Source of the DNA: Monoplex corrugatus
Lineage: Eukaryota > Mollusca > Gastropoda > Littorinimorpha > Ranellidae
Length of the DNA: 64,000 nt
Direction of reading: 5' to 3'
Assembly: GCA_030674185.1 (NCBI GenBank)
Contig: JAPXFY010000026.1
Coordinates: forward strand, 57,055,109 to 57,119,108
The notes under the pieces are model-generated. The model saw nothing but the letters and a program-made list of their open reading frames with translations. It was not told the DNA's origin and made no database searches. The position numbers and the translations under genes were made by a program. Within the stretch, counting starts at the first letter, position 1; every line of letters starts with the position of its first letter. Shown piece after piece: positions 23,122 through 35,399 of the stretch.

Positions 23122-23760
23122 GACCTCCTGCCCTTGAAATCCTTGAATGCAAATCTAGTGAATTGGGGAAACTCAGATGACTCTGCATGCCCACTCTTTC
23201 AGAGCAAACAAACAGTGGAGCTCTTTTCCTGAGGTCATAAAAAACAATGCTTACCCAAGGAAGGTATACAAGGAGGTGCTTACTTAAAGAGATCACACAA
23301 GTGATCAGTACTGTCAGGGAAAAAGTCACACATCCTTCTATATGAGAGGAAGCAGCAAACTGTGGCCTGAAACAGTTGTAACATCCAGAGCATGGAAGCA
23401 GGGTCTACTGGATGGAACAGGTAACCAGGAGTGGACAGATGATCTTCCAGAATGGAAAAAAACATCCAGAAACCATCAGCAAGAATGGCATCAGACCACA
23501 TACACTACTCCACTCCCACTGATCAAAACAAATGACTCTGATTGTACTCACTCTGCCACATGAAAACAGAATGGAGAAAGTATGCTAGTTTAGACAGCAA
23601 CTTGAGGAAATCCAGCTTCCAAGTCAAAGCCATCACCACAAGAAGGTTGACAAGAACGTCTGTCTATGACCCCCTAAAATAGTTCTCAATTTAATTTCCA
23701 GGAAGGAGAGGACGACAGCCCCAGAAGCACTTTGTTACAACAAAACAAAAACAAAAACAA
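20820..23760 (+). pseudogene. Heavily decayed non-LTR reverse transcriptase (unclassified metazoan family)
   Basis: Fragments in several frames follow one order. RPISFLNV (about 21640); VVCLDQVNACGSNPAQ (21845, the 'xDlxnAYGSipH' motif); SIAMGCPFSPTQF (22003); a former FMDD active site, now VMDDTT, near 22122; MSFKPMKSLNLS (22211) and DDSLKDTTTGKET (22340); PKLLWPLLIYDI (22466) and YTRKWLGIPLGLSDVAFY (22540); a lysine/arginine helix (about 22860-22940); and NSDDSACPLFQ (23168), a residual CPLC-type motif. The order matches a widespread invertebrate and fish RT family that I recognise but cannot name with certainty. Stops and frameshifts are frequent and a TA microsatellite sits inside it. Clearly dead. 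Confidence 0.65.
23007..23120. repeat. (TA)n microsatellite
   Basis: AT/TA repeats interrupted by a GAGAGAGA block at 23036-23044, inside the decayed reverse transcriptase. Confidence 0.95.
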
Positions 23761-23799
23761 AGAAATGGCAACAGCAGTAGCGCACTGATTAAAGGGATC

Positions 23800-24900
23800 T
23801 TTTCTTCAGAGAACTTTCTGCTGTACAGCTCTCACTGCAGTTTCTTGCAACTTTGATGTAACATCTTTTCTCCCAAAAACAATTCCCATCTACTGGGAAG
23901 GTTTGAAATGCCTGATGCCAGGTCACAAGAGTTGATATGTTGTACCAGCTTACCCACCCCCACTTCCAAGTCATCCGAATTGTATAAATGAATACCACAG
24001 AGAGGTTCTTTCAACTTGGAGAACAGATGAACATTTGGAAGATAGGCAGGGTATAGCTGAACATCCTATTGATATGACATCATAAGTGACATTACTCTCT
24101 CTGCTTTATGGCACAACACGTTGTCATTTGATATCAATGGTGAATCATTTAAGTGTTTTATGTTTCTTTCAGACTGCACTGTCATCAGAAACAACGTGTA
24201 ATAATACTGACTGACAGTAATCTTTATTAGTTTATTGACATTTTTTCCAACTGGGATGTAATGCGCTATCAATGCACAAAGTTTTGCGTTATCATAGTCA
24301 AATATCATCATCTTTAAATCTCCTTGCTTTCTTCTGAACTTGAGGGGCCTTGCAGAGTGAAAGTGTGCCACTCTGATGATTGTTTTATTCATCCTGGCTC
24401 AAAGAACTTCAAACCCAAGTTTTGTCGATGGCAACTACCCAATTTAAAAAAAAACTGTTACCCTCATTTTTGTACCTGTTTGTTTTAACAGAGTCTCTGC
24501 AACAATGATGACAGCTCTTTTTTTTTTTATCTTCAGCAAGGCAATATGTCCCCTTCCAAATTTACTAATAAAATTCATATGCACTGATCCACAACTAGTG
24601 CCAAAGTCATGAGCAATCTGTTTACATAATATTCTCCTGTCTTTATTTAACATTTCTCTAAGTTTATGAAATTTTTTATCATCAGTAGCTTCAACTGGCC
24701 TCCCTGGACTATGCTTGTCTTTAACATCATTTTGTCCATCTTTAGAGATTGCCATCCACCTACGTGTGACAGAGCTTGCGTCCCCATACACATTATACTA
24801 TTTTAGCGCTTTTAGTAGACCTGAACCAGAACTTCTCTAATGAAATTCAGTTTTAATGTAAGCATGCTGTTCTTCAATGCTAAACATGGCCATGACAATT
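23800..24900 (-). pseudogene. Mariner-like transposase relic (antisense)
   Basis: Pieces in several frames read from 24900 downward. FSIEEQHAYIKTEF is the usual N-terminus of Mos1/SETMAR-type transposases. WMAISKDGQNDVKDKHSPGR then VEATDDKKFHKLREMLNKDR is the linker between the two helix-turn-helix parts. KQIAHDFGTSCGSVH is the second HTH (about 24580-24620). SNDN (about 24120) keeps one catalytic-region aspartate. The third catalytic region reads LYPAYLPNVHLF where the family has a PDLxPxD motif, so that aspartate is lost. SGISNLPSRWE near the end matches the family C-terminus. The family excises and inserts at TA dinucleotides; this copy cannot. Confidence 0.75.
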
Positions 24901-25117
24901 GGAATGACTGTACACAAACCCACAAATGACTCAATACTTCTTCGTGAGTAATTTTGTAATTCAATCAAGGAATAAGTGGGCCAGATGTGCGTTAAGTTTC
25001 TAAGCGCTGCAACAATTACTTTTGAATTATTAGGAAATGCTTGCTGTTCATGGGATGACCCTTCTGTGCTATTACTGCTGGCTTTTTCACTTGGTATCAT
25101 CAAAGTGGATTGTTCCT

Positions 25118-25450
25118 GTATACATAACATATTGTATCCATTTATCTTATATAACGCATGACTTCAGATTCTGTTGGCCTTGTATACATAACATACATGT
25201 ATCCATTTATCTTATATAATGCATGACTTCAAATTCTGTTGGCCCTTGTATACATAACATACATGTATTCATTTATCTTATATAATGCATGACTTCAGAT
25301 TCTGTTGATACACAGCATATATATGCACTATTTATTCATTAACAATGTACAAGCATTATTTATGTGTAAACAACATACCCTTGTTTATTATTCATAAACA
25401 ACATACATGTATGTATTAGTTATTTGTAAAAAACATACATGTATCCATTT
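25118..25450. repeat. 64-bp repeat, three to four copies, then diverged units
   Basis: The unit contains TGTATACATAACATACATGT, ATCCATTTATCTTATATAA and GCATGACTTCAGATTCTGTT. Copies start at about 25118, 25182 and 25246; shorter related pieces continue to 25450. Confidence 0.8.
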
Positions 25451-25559
25451 ACTTATCTTGCAGGCAGGTGGCATTACAGTCTGTGACAGTGAGTGGAGCC
25501 ACATACATTATTAACATAATTTATTCTACCCCTGGCTGCTGTAGCATGGACATGGTTGG

Positions 25560-25870
25560 CAAGATGCATGAACAACAGCATACACTGAAAACTAGCAATT
25601 AAAAAGAACAACAGTATACATTAAACAACAGCACACACTGAACATACAAAACAGCACATATTAAGAAAGATCAATGGCATAATTAAAAATAACTAAGGGC
25701 GTACATTAAAAATAACAGCATGCTTTGAAAATAAATAACAGATTACATTACAAATGAACAGCAACATAAATTAAACAATGGCATATATCAAAAATAAATG
25801 GCATACATTAAAAATAACAGCATGCACTGAAAATAGATAACAGATGACATTACAAATGAACAGCAACATA
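25560..25870. repeat. Diverged AACAGCATACATT-type repeats
   Basis: Irregular units of about 60 bp built on ACATTAAAAATAACAGCATG. One pair (about 25695-25750 and 25808-25865) is well conserved. Confidence 0.65.
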
Positions 25871-25942
25871 AATGAAAGAAGTCTATACTCCCTTTGTAAC
25901 TGTATACAACTACAGTGTATAGACTCAAACACACTAACAGCC

Positions 25943-26366
25943 AAAACAAGTGTGACTGCCCGCGTTCAAGCAAACAGGAACCAGAAAAAAACACGAAAGA
26001 AGAATAAGAATGCGATATTTAATACAACAAGACAAGAGAGGCACAAATTTTCAGCCAACTGCCTTTGTCAAGCGTAAGATCACCAACAAACAAACACCAG
26101 ATACAAAAATTACGAGAAAAAGACTGAAACTTCCCTCCTGCTGGGTCCAATGTGAGGAAAACTGAGAGAAAGGAAGTTTATTCCTTTTCTCACACTGGAC
26201 AGAGCAGCAGGGAAGTTTCAGTCTTACTCTCCTAATTTTTGTATCTGGTGTTTGTTTGTTTGTTTGTGATCTTATGCGTGACAAAGGCCAGTTGGTCGAA
26301 AATTTGTGCCTGTCTTGTGTGTGTTGTATTAAATACGCATTCTAACACTAAATACGCATTCTAACT
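25943..26366 (-). mobile_element. Palindromic fold-back element, copy 3
   Basis: Complete left end (AAAACAAGTGTGACTGCCCG), inverted arms around a centre near 26150-26190, and a right arm that stops after AAATACGCATTCT, which is itself duplicated. The direct repeat CTAACAGCC flanks it (25934-25942 and 26367-26375). Orientation is opposite to copies 1 and 4. Confidence 0.8.
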
Positions 26367-26375
26367 CTAACAGCC

Positions 26376-26712
26376 ATTATAATTCACACCTCCACAGAAC
26401 AAACATGAAGACAGTACACATGTCTAAACAACACCTGAGGACAATGCAAAAGGGTCATCAAATAAATAGCGATAATGCCCTAACAACTCAAAAAGTGACC
26501 GTTGCAGTGCATTTAAAACTGTGCACACACCTGGCCCAATCATTCTGTGATCTATTAGATCACAATTCCCACCTATCAGGATGGTCCACAATAACTTTTT
26601 TTTTCTTTTTTTTTTTTTATTAGGATCATCACACTCAGGGAGGTTGCCTTGTGTTCACCTTTTTTTTTTTTTGGTCCCATTTTCAAGGCCATGTTTAATG
26701 GCCACAGAAGCT
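26376..26712. other. Non-coding with T tracts
   Basis: T-rich runs at about 26597-26620 and 26660-26673. No gene recognised. Confidence 0.5.
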
Positions 26713-29700
26713 AGCACGTACACCAAATGATACATCAGAACACTACACACTAATCACCATTTAATGCATCAGGACAGTACACACTAACACCACCACATAA
26801 CACATCAGGACAGTACACACTAACACATCACCACATAACACATCAGGACAGTACACACTAACACCACCACATAACACATCAGGACAGTACACACTATCCC
26901 CAATAACACATCAGACAGTAACACACACGCCACACATAACACATCAGACAGTACACACTAACACGCCACCACATAACACATCAGGACAGTACACACTAAC
27001 ACACCCACATAACACATCAGACAGTACACACTATTACATAACACATCAAGACAGTACACACTAACACACCACCAATAACACATCAGGACAGTACACACTA
27101 ACACACACCACATAACACATCAAGACAGTACACACTAATCACCCCATAACACATCAAAACAGTACACACTAACACACCACCACATAACACATCAGGACAG
27201 TACACACTAACACACCACCACATAACACATCAAACAGTACATACTAACACACCTCCATATAACACATAAACAGTACACACTAACACACCCCATATAACAC
27301 ACAAAACAACACACATCCATATAACACATCAAACAGTACACACTAACACACCACCAATAACACATCAAAGACAGTACACACTAACACACCTCCATAACAC
27401 ATAACAGTACACACTAACACACCACCATATAACACATCAAGACAGTACACACTAACACACCTCCAATAACACATCAAGACAGTACACACTAACACACCTC
27501 CACATAACACATCAAGACAGTACACACTAAACACCACCACATAACACATCAAGACAGTACACACTAACACACACCACATAACACATCAAGACAGTACACA
27601 AAACTAACTACACACCACATAACACATCAGGACAGTACACACTAACACACCCATATAACACAACAGACATACACACTACACAACCACCACATATAACACA
27701 TCAAGACAGTACACACTAACACACCACACATAACACATCAGGACAGTACACACTAACACACCCCATATAACACATCAAGACAGTACACACTAACACACCT
27801 CCACATAACACATCAGGACAGTACACACTAACACCCACATATAACACATCAAACAGTACACACTATCACATAAACACATCAAGACAGTAACACTAACACA
27901 CCTCCACATAACACATCAAAACAGTACACATTACAACACATCACATAACACATCAAAACAGTACACACTAACACACCACATAAACATCAAAACAGTACAC
28001 ACTAACACACCACCATAAACACATCAAAACAGTACACACTAACACACCTCCATATAACACATCAAAACAGTACACACTAACACACCATACACATAACACA
28101 TCAACAGTACACACTAACACACTCACAATAACATCAAACAGTACACTAACACACCTACATACACATCAAAACAGTACACACTAACACACTCAATAACACA
28201 TCACAGAACAGTACACACTAACACACACACATAACACATCAAACAGTACACACTACACACCAATAACACATCAAACAGTACACACTAACACACTCCACAT
28301 AACACATCAAACAGTACACACTAACACACCTCCACATAACACATCAAACAGTACACACTAACACCTCACATAACACATCAAACAGTACACACTAACACAC
28401 CTCCATATAACACATCAAACAGTACACACTAACACACCACCATAACACATCAGAACTAACTACACACCTCCATATAACACATCAAGACAGTACACACTAA
28501 CACACCTCCATATAACAAGAACATACACACTAACACACTACATAAACTCAGACAGTACACACTAACACACACCATAACACATCAAGACAGTACACACTAA
28601 CACACTCCATAACACTCAGACAGTACACACTAACACACCTCCATATAACACATCAATATACACACTACACACTAAACATCAAACAGTACACTAAACACAC
28701 AACTACATAACAACTTCCAAAACATACAAATAACACACACTATAACACATCAAAACAGAATAACACACATAAACACAAACATACCACTAACACCACCATC
28801 AAACATACACACTACAACACACATAACACTCAAACATACACCACAACTACACCTCCACATAACACATCAAACAGTACATATACACCACTCCACATAACAC
28901 ATCAGAACAGTACACACTACACACTCACATAACACATCAGAACAGTACACACTCACCACATAACACATCAAACATACACACTATCACATAAACATATCAA
29001 CAGTACACTATCCAATAACACATCAGAACAGTACACACTAACACTCATCACTCAAACATACACACATAACTCAGAACAGTACACACTACACACCCAATAA
29101 CACATCAACAGACACATACACACTCTATAAACACATCAAGACAGTACACACTAACACACCACCACATAACACATCAGAACATTACACACTACCACCATCA
29201 CATAACACATCAGGACAGTCACACATAACACACCACCACATAACACATCAGAACATTACACACTATCACATAAACATCAGACAGTCACACTAACACACCA
29301 CACATAACACATCAGACATTACACACTATCACATAACACATCAGGACAGTACACTAACACACCCCACTAACACATCAGAACATTACACACTAACACATAA
29401 CACATCAGGACAGTCACACTAATACACCCTACCACAACAACACACTACACACTTCAATAACACTGACGATGGAATACACACTAAATATCACTCACTTAAC
29501 AATTTACATACACACTATCAATACTCAGAACATTGCAGACTCCTCACTCCAAATTTCACACTCAAATCAAAGACAGTTACACATATACACAACACATCAA
29601 TACAGTACACAACATATCGAACATACACCACCACATTTAAAAATCTGTCAGTGTAAACACCTATCAACATCTATCACAGTTATACACATAATATCGCCAT

Positions 29701-30205
29701 GAACATTACACACTATCACATACACAACTTCAGGACGTTCACACTACATAACGCATCAGAACATTACACACTATCAATAACACATCAGGACAGTTCACAC
29801 TACCACATAACACATCAGAACATTACACACTATCACATAACACATCAGGACAGTTCACACTATCACATAACGCATCAGACATTACACACTATCACATAAC
29901 ACATCAGGACAGTTCACACTACCACACACCAAACACATCAGACATTACACACTACCACACTATCACATAACACATCAGGACAGTGCACACTAACACACCA
30001 CCACATAACACATCAGAACATTACACACTATCACATAACACATCAAGACAGTGCACACTAACACACCACCACATAACACATCAGAACATTACACACTATC
30101 ACATAACACATCAGGACAGTTCACACTAACACACCACCACATAACACATCAGAACATTACACACTAACACATAACACATCAGGACAGTTCACACTAATAC
30201 GCCCG
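26713..30205. repeat. 38-bp tandem array, A/C-rich on plus strand
   Basis: About 90 units of the form ACACATCAGGACAGTACACA plus CTAACACACCACCACATA. The outer parts are regular; 28500-29650 is badly eroded by small deletions. Towards the right edge a TTACACACTATCACATAACA variant alternates with the basic unit, giving a two-unit period (29780-30180). Confidence 0.95.
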
Positions 30206-30274
30206 CCGTACCCAACAACACAATACACTGACTTCAGATTGATGTTGATGGAATTTATTCAAAAGTGAGTCACT

Positions 30275-30375
30275 GCACTTAGACAATTCCATACGAGCTC
30301 CATCCAAACTTGCCAGTAACTATCTGGCAGACTCCTTCAGCCTGCACAAAATCTTACACACCGTCAAGATGTATG
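30275..30375 (-). mobile_element. SINE-like dispersed repeat, copy 2 (partial)
   Basis: Shares CTCCATCCAAACTTGCCAG and ATCTGGCAGACTCC with the copies at 14690 and 35076-35270, starting about 70 bp after the 38-bp array. Confidence 0.6.
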
Positions 30376-30599
30376 CACTAAGACATGATACACAATACAC
30401 CACACACATCACATCTGTGTCCCAAAGCATAGAGGACATTTCATGTTGGCCTACGCAAGCTGATTTTTCAAAAAATCTGTTTCAAGTGATAATGACCTGC
30501 GCTCAATGTCAGAAGTGTGTCCACATGTATATACAACGATAATTTATCCTGCCCATTTGTCTAAAGATCATGACATGACATCCGTAAGTACAGCCTATC

Positions 30600-30930
30600 C
30601 CACTGAACTGTCTAACAGATTGTGACATGACAAATAATAGTGATAATGATAATAATGATGATGCCAATATAATGATGATGATGATAATGATAATGATAAT
30701 AAAGACAATAATGATAATAAAAGAAAAATTGAAAGAAAACATCTGCAAAGTGCTAAATCTTGATGCATAAATCAAATCAAAAAGTGCACTCTCATCATTC
30801 ACTAAAACATTCTTCGACAATGACAAAAATTATGGGATACAAAACACATGCATACTGGGAGGGGAGGACAGGAGGGGAGCAAGCAGAAGCTCAGTGTCCC
30901 TCAATAGAAGACGGTTGCCACACTATAATT
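30600..30930 (-). mobile_element. Dispersed repeat with AAT/ATG-rich tail, copy 1
   Basis: ATA/ATG short repeats (30625-30725), then AAGTGCTAAATCTTGATGCA, AAATCAAAAAGTGCACTCTC, ATCATTCACT and a GGGAGGGGAGGACAGG stretch. The same order occurs at 51740-51915. The GTGCTAAATC plus triplet-repeat arrangement looks like the reverse complement of an L2-type tail. Confidence 0.55.
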
Positions 30931-31039
30931 CTGTCATTGTGTAACATGTCCTGACTATTTGTTCATCAATCTATACTGACGGTGCGTCATGATGTTTTGT
31001 CTACAATCATCCAGTGGCAGTCAGGCTATGCTAAGCGCT

Positions 31040-31485
31040 GATTATGACATCACTCTGATACTGATGTCACTGTGTGCTGACAATGACATTATTGAGAGCT
31101 AACAGTTATGTCATTCTAACACTGATGTCACTGCGCACTAATGACAGCTGATTCTGACATCACTCAAACACTGAAAGCTGATTTTGACGTCACTCGACCC
31201 TCGACCTCTGATGTCACTGTGAACTGACAGTGACCTTACTGAAGCTGATTCTGATGTCACTCTAACACTGATGTCATTGTGAACTGACAGTGACCTCACT
31301 GAAAGCTGATTCTGATGTCACTCTAACACTGATGTCATTGTGAACTGACAGTGACCTCACTGAAAGCTGATTCTGATGTCACTCTAACACTGTTGTCACT
31401 GTGTATTGACACATGGTTTCATTGAAAGCTGACAGTAATGTCGATCTAACACTCATGTCACTGAAAGCTGACACTGATGTCACAA
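31040..31485. repeat. 63-bp repeat array
   Basis: Units contain AAGCTGATTCTGATGTCACT, CTAACACTGATGTCATTG and GAACTGACAGTGACCTCACT. Two or three adjacent copies (31235-31395) are nearly identical; the flanks are diverged. Confidence 0.85.
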
Positions 31486-32126
31486 GTCTGATCAACACTT
31501 ATGCCACTAATGTCAGTGTCGACAATGAGCTGTCGTAATGAGTGAGCCAGGTACGATTTGTGCTGATGCCTCTTTCTGTAAGAGGCAAGGGTAAGCCCAC
31601 TGATTCACCAAGTGACACATCATACTATAACTCCACAGGGCACAGGAGGCCACTGAGCTGACACTTCACATTGTCTCTGTAACTACTAAAGGGGTAAATA
31701 GTAAGCGAGTTACCACTGATGATGAGACTGTAACAGTTCACACTAAAATTATAAACAGGCTTTAAGGGGATCAATGCTACACTGACTAGTAACAGTCACA
31801 GTGAGATTACTGACTCAGTGAGTGAGATTTCAGACCATGGTTAGTTCATTAAATAGTAGTAGAGGGTGAAACACGACTTCACTCAATGAGACCGCAGACC
31901 GTGATTAAACAGCAGGCAACGGATGAACCACTTCACTCACCGACACTACACAGCCACAGCTGTCCCACAAGGAAAGACTCCTCAACACCATGATCGCTAC
32001 AGCCAACAATGAGCGCTATGATCATTACCAACATCATCAACTATCACTCAATGGCCACTATACAGCCACAGCAGGGCCTTGAAAGAAGAGAACAAGCAGA
32101 ACAACTATAATTATCTGGCCATATAG
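31486..32126. other. Non-coding; probably includes the 3' UTR of the minus-strand gene
   Basis: Sequence immediately 3' of the stop codon at 32127. No minus-strand AATAAA was recognised with confidence, so the polyadenylation site is not placed. Confidence 0.4.
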
Positions 32127-33634
32127 TCAGTCAAACGTCTCCCAGTTTTGTGAGCGGGGAGGAGGTTTGGGTTGTGTGAGGGTGAGAGGAGAAGGGGAGG
32201 GAGAGGCCACCTGTGACCTGACACCAAAGGTCTGGGGATGACAGGGGGGCAAGGTGACACCTGAAGGAGCCACGGACTTCAAGCCTTGGGTGGGCTTGGG
32301 ACTGGGATTCCCACCCAAGGGATCCAAACTGTGAAAGGGGTCGGAGCTGGCCATGAGGCTTGGCGATTTGATGCCTGGGGTGCTGGATGGTGTGGCAGCC
32401 GGCGTGCTGTAGGGTTTGGCAGGAGGGTGAGACGAGCGAAAAGGTTGATACATGGGGTTGTTCTGCATGGCACCAGACAGACAGGTAGGTGTGGGGTTGG
32501 CACTGTGGCGCGGATGGACCAGAGAGGCTGGGGACACATAGAGAGGGTTTGAACCTATCGTCGCCATGGGCGATGCGGCGTGAGGCGAGCTGACGGCAGC
32601 CGTCACTGGACAAGTCAGGATGCCTCCTGAAGGAATCCTAGAGAACCCAGTAGTAGCTGAAGGAACCCCAGAAAATCCACTGATGGCTGACGAAGTGGTA
32701 GATGAGCCTGTAGAAGCAGAGGGTATCCTGGAAAGACCGCTTCCTGAAGCCAGGTGATCCAGCGTCCAGTCATGCATCAAGGACGCTGACCCCCCTTCCA
32801 CCACCCGCTTATCTGTGTGTGAAGGGGTGCTTTGGTTGGCAGGCCTTGTGGCAGTGGATGAGGGCGATGAGGAAACGCTGATCAGAGGGTCAAACAGATC
32901 TGCCAATGCCTCCGTCGACCCCCTCTCCCTGTCCGGGGACATGTCCTCACGGAAACCACGACGTACAGGTGTGTCAGTGGGGGCTCTGCGGAAAGCAGCA
33001 CAGCGCATGAGGGAATTTCTGGTGCTACGGTTGCGACTAAGGCCTTGTGAGCCCGGGGGAGAGATGTCACCACTGCCTTCATGTTCTGACCCCATGGTCT
33101 TCTCAGCAGCCCTCTGAGCCGGTGTCATCAAAGGATCAAATTGCTCCACCCCATCAGCGTCGCTCTCACTGGATTCAAACTGGATCAATGATTTCTCCGT
33201 CACCGGTTGTTTAGCAGCAGCTGGCATCCCAGGCGTCCTTCCCTGACCAACCCCCACCTTCTCCAAAGAGGTTTTCCGGGGTCTGTGGGTGGAGGCCGTG
33301 CCAGTTGGGGAGAGGGTTGAGGTGAGGATCCTGCAGCTCGTGACTCTGCCACTCTCCTAGCTGAGCGAGGGGGCGCCACAGGAGTTGGTCCCACAGATGT
33401 GGTGGCTTTCAAACGATCATTGGTAATCAATGGATCAACGGGAAGCTTGCTGTCTTTGCCAGGCAACGGGGGTGGTCGGGTCACATCCTCTTCACTGGAA
33501 CTGGTGGGGGCCTGGGGAATGGTGTGACTGGAGGTGGTTGCCATGTCCAGATAGGGAATGTCCGTCAGGTTTTCATCAGATGGGGACAGTGCCTCGCTGG
33601 ACGGGGTGGAGGAGATATCTCCATCACTGGTGCT
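32127..33634 (-). CDS. Terminal coding exon, disordered tail with adaptor-binding-like motifs; apparent frameshift
   Basis: The exon begins after a GTGTGTTCAG acceptor (AG at 33635-33636 on the minus strand) in phase 0 and reads STSDGDISSTPSSEALSPSD and onward. It ends in NWETFD and a TGA stop at 32127-32129. The protein is rich in Pro/Ser/Thr with no fold recognised. It has several short motifs of the kind that bind the AP-2 alpha ear: a DPF in SSDPFHSLDPLGG, DPL in FDPLM, FDPLI and VDPLI, and a WETF at the extreme C-terminus. Two frames are needed: the first is open from 33634 to about 33200, the second from about 33355 to the stop. A 1-bp loss between about 33200 and 33355, real or sequencing error, explains this best. 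A clathrin-linked trafficking protein such as DENND1/connecdenn is one guess. Confidence 0.75.
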
Positions 33635-33649
33635 CTGAACACACCATGT

Positions 33650-33870
33650 AAATAGACCTCCATGATTAAATGTTACAATTTATTTTATAACATGATTACA
33701 TCCATCAGAAAGACTTCCATCACTACATGCTAAATGTTCCTTTCAAACAACAATACATCCATCAAATAACTTCCATGATTACATATGTTACACTATTCTT
33801 TTATAACATGAACACACAATGTAAAAGACCTCCATGATTACACATGTTACATCTTATTTTATAACTTTTT
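33650..33870. repeat. Imperfect repeat of about 70-100 bp in an intron
   Basis: GACCTCCATGATTACA and TGTTACA..TTATTTTATAAC blocks recur at about 33655, 33770 and 33826. Confidence 0.6.
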
Positions 33871-34400
33871 GTTTGTTTGTTTGTTTTTAGATAAACGCCT
33901 GCAGGTTGTTTGGCCCACAGAATGCAGCTGGTATGTTGCTGCACAGTCTGCATACTCCATCTGTGGTGGGTGTTCACGCTGGTTGTTTTCTTGTTTCCAT
34001 AACACGAACATGGCTTACAGGATCTTCAACACGTGTATCTATTGTTCTTTCAACCCAGCTATGAGTGGGTACCTGACTCCCTTCAGGGTTGAGAAAGATA
34101 AAGCACTAAGGGAGAGGAGAAGGGCACAATGCCGCCATCAGAAAAGTTGAAGTCTCTGCCACCTCATTCTTTTACAATTCAGCATTATTCTTCAGTACTC
34201 TTCAGCTTCATACCCCTTGACCCCCTTCCCCACCTCCTTTTTTACAATCGATCTGTTATCATTGTTCTTGGGTTATGTGTCTAAAATCACCAATAAGAAC
34301 AGACATTAAATACACGATTCCTTTCTTACTTATAATATTTCTATGACCACAAGGTTAAGGGACAATCTTGACCTGAACAGTAACAAAAAACATGAGCTGA
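33871..34400. other. Intronic DNA, no gene recognised
   Basis: 33900-34145 has non-repetitive, moderately GC-balanced sequence that may be an old dispersed element (ATGAGTGGGTACCTGACTCC at about 34061-34080), but I see only one copy here. Confidence 0.4.
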
Positions 34401-34410
34401 CCATCCATCT

Positions 34411-34414
<4 letters not shown>

Positions 34415-34463
<49 letters not shown>

Positions 34464-34531
34464 GTGTACATGTACATGCATACACATACACATATGCATA
34501 CTTACACACACACACACACACACACACACAC

Positions 34532-34569
<38 letters not shown>

Positions 34570-34707
34570 TACACACACACACACACACATACACACACAC
34601 ACACACATACACACACACAATCACACACACACACACACACACACACATGTGCACACGTATATACACATACACGCACGCACGCACGCATGCACACACACAC
34701 ACGCACA

Positions 34708-34751
<44 letters not shown>

Positions 34752-34762
34752 CACACACACAG
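34415..34762. repeat. (CA)n microsatellite
   Basis: About 350 bp of CA repeats with TA and GC interruptions, ending 9 bp from the donor of the exon at 34771-34960. His/Thr and Val/Cys ORFs in it are artefacts. Confidence 0.97.
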
Positions 34763-34770
34763 AGCCTTAC

Positions 34771-34960
34771 CTGTGGGGATGGAGGCAAGTGTTTAGGTGG
34801 CAGGTGCTCAGCACTAGCAGATCTCATCATGGCTTTCTGGATGTCTGTGTCTGTCATGAGACTGACGTCCACACTGTGATAACTCAAGCGTAAGTGGCTG
34901 TCGTCATGGATACCATGCCCATCCTCCTCAACACTCAACTGGCTCCTAAATGCCATGCTC
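34771..34960 (-). CDS. Internal coding exon (190 bp) of the same gene
   Basis: Acceptor TTCTCCTACAG before 34960 and donor CAG|GTAAGG after 34771, both good consensus. One base then 63 codons: SMAFRSQLSVEEDGHG ... SLMTDTDIQKAMMRSASAEH ... KHLPPSPQ. The first base completes the split codon from the 77-bp exon at 38373-38449 (AG+G = Arg) and the exon ends on a codon boundary, matching the phase-0 start of the terminal exon. The Ser-rich text with an RSASAEHL segment looks like a phosphorylated regulatory region. KHLPPSP recalls a motif in my memory of DENND1 proteins, unverified. Confidence 0.8.
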
Positions 34961-34984
34961 CTGTAGGAGAATCACACAGCTATA

Positions 34985-35290
34985 TAATACAGTCCCAAAT
35001 GCAGACTGGTTGATTCTCTTCATAAACCCACAGACGCAAGATCTGATATCTTGAGTTCAAACCCAACCTGTGACATTGAAAACTGGCCTGCCAGCAACCA
35101 GTCTTAATGTTTCCATCATTCTGGTTGTGCCAGCTTTGTGTTTCATAAGTCCCTTCTCTCCCCCTCCCCATTTAAAGACCTTGCCAGCGCATAGGGTTTT
35201 GCACAGGCTTAGGGAGTCTGCCAGACATATCTGCTGGCAAATTTGGATGGAGCACTTATGAAACTGTCTGCCTGCCATGAATTTTTCTTG
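34985..35290 (+). mobile_element. SINE-like dispersed repeat, copy 3 (longest)
   Basis: Contains a possible RNA polymerase III B-box (GAGTTCAAACCC at about 35053-35064) in a tRNA-like head, followed by the body shared with copies at 14690, 30275 and 48555 (CATCATTCTGG, a CTCCCCCTCCCC stretch, AGGGAGTCTGCCAGACAT, TTTGGATGGAGCAC). Assignment as a tRNA-derived SINE rests on the B-box only; I do not see a clear A-box. Confidence 0.6.
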
Positions 35291-35399
35291 AAGAAGCTCC
35301 AAACCCCTGCAGAACAACAACACAGCTATATGATGTACTCCTGTAGGAAAACATAAGCTGCAAGAGAAGTGTCACACACAAAACCAGGAGCTCTAAGCG

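Noticed and set aside
24837..25130. 97-codon minus-strand ORF as a complete gene
   Set aside because: Only its last residues match a mariner N-terminus; the rest overlaps unrelated 64-bp repeat sequence.
27343..27579. Minus-strand ORF in the 38-bp array
   Set aside because: Repeat-derived; frame maintained only by chance indels.
33871..34150. Possible additional exon or small gene (93-codon ORF)
   Set aside because: Plus strand within an intron, no splice borders matching the gene and no recognised domain; more likely an old dispersed repeat.
34341..34893. Long His/Thr and Val/Cys ORFs
   Set aside because: Translation of a CA microsatellite in all frames.
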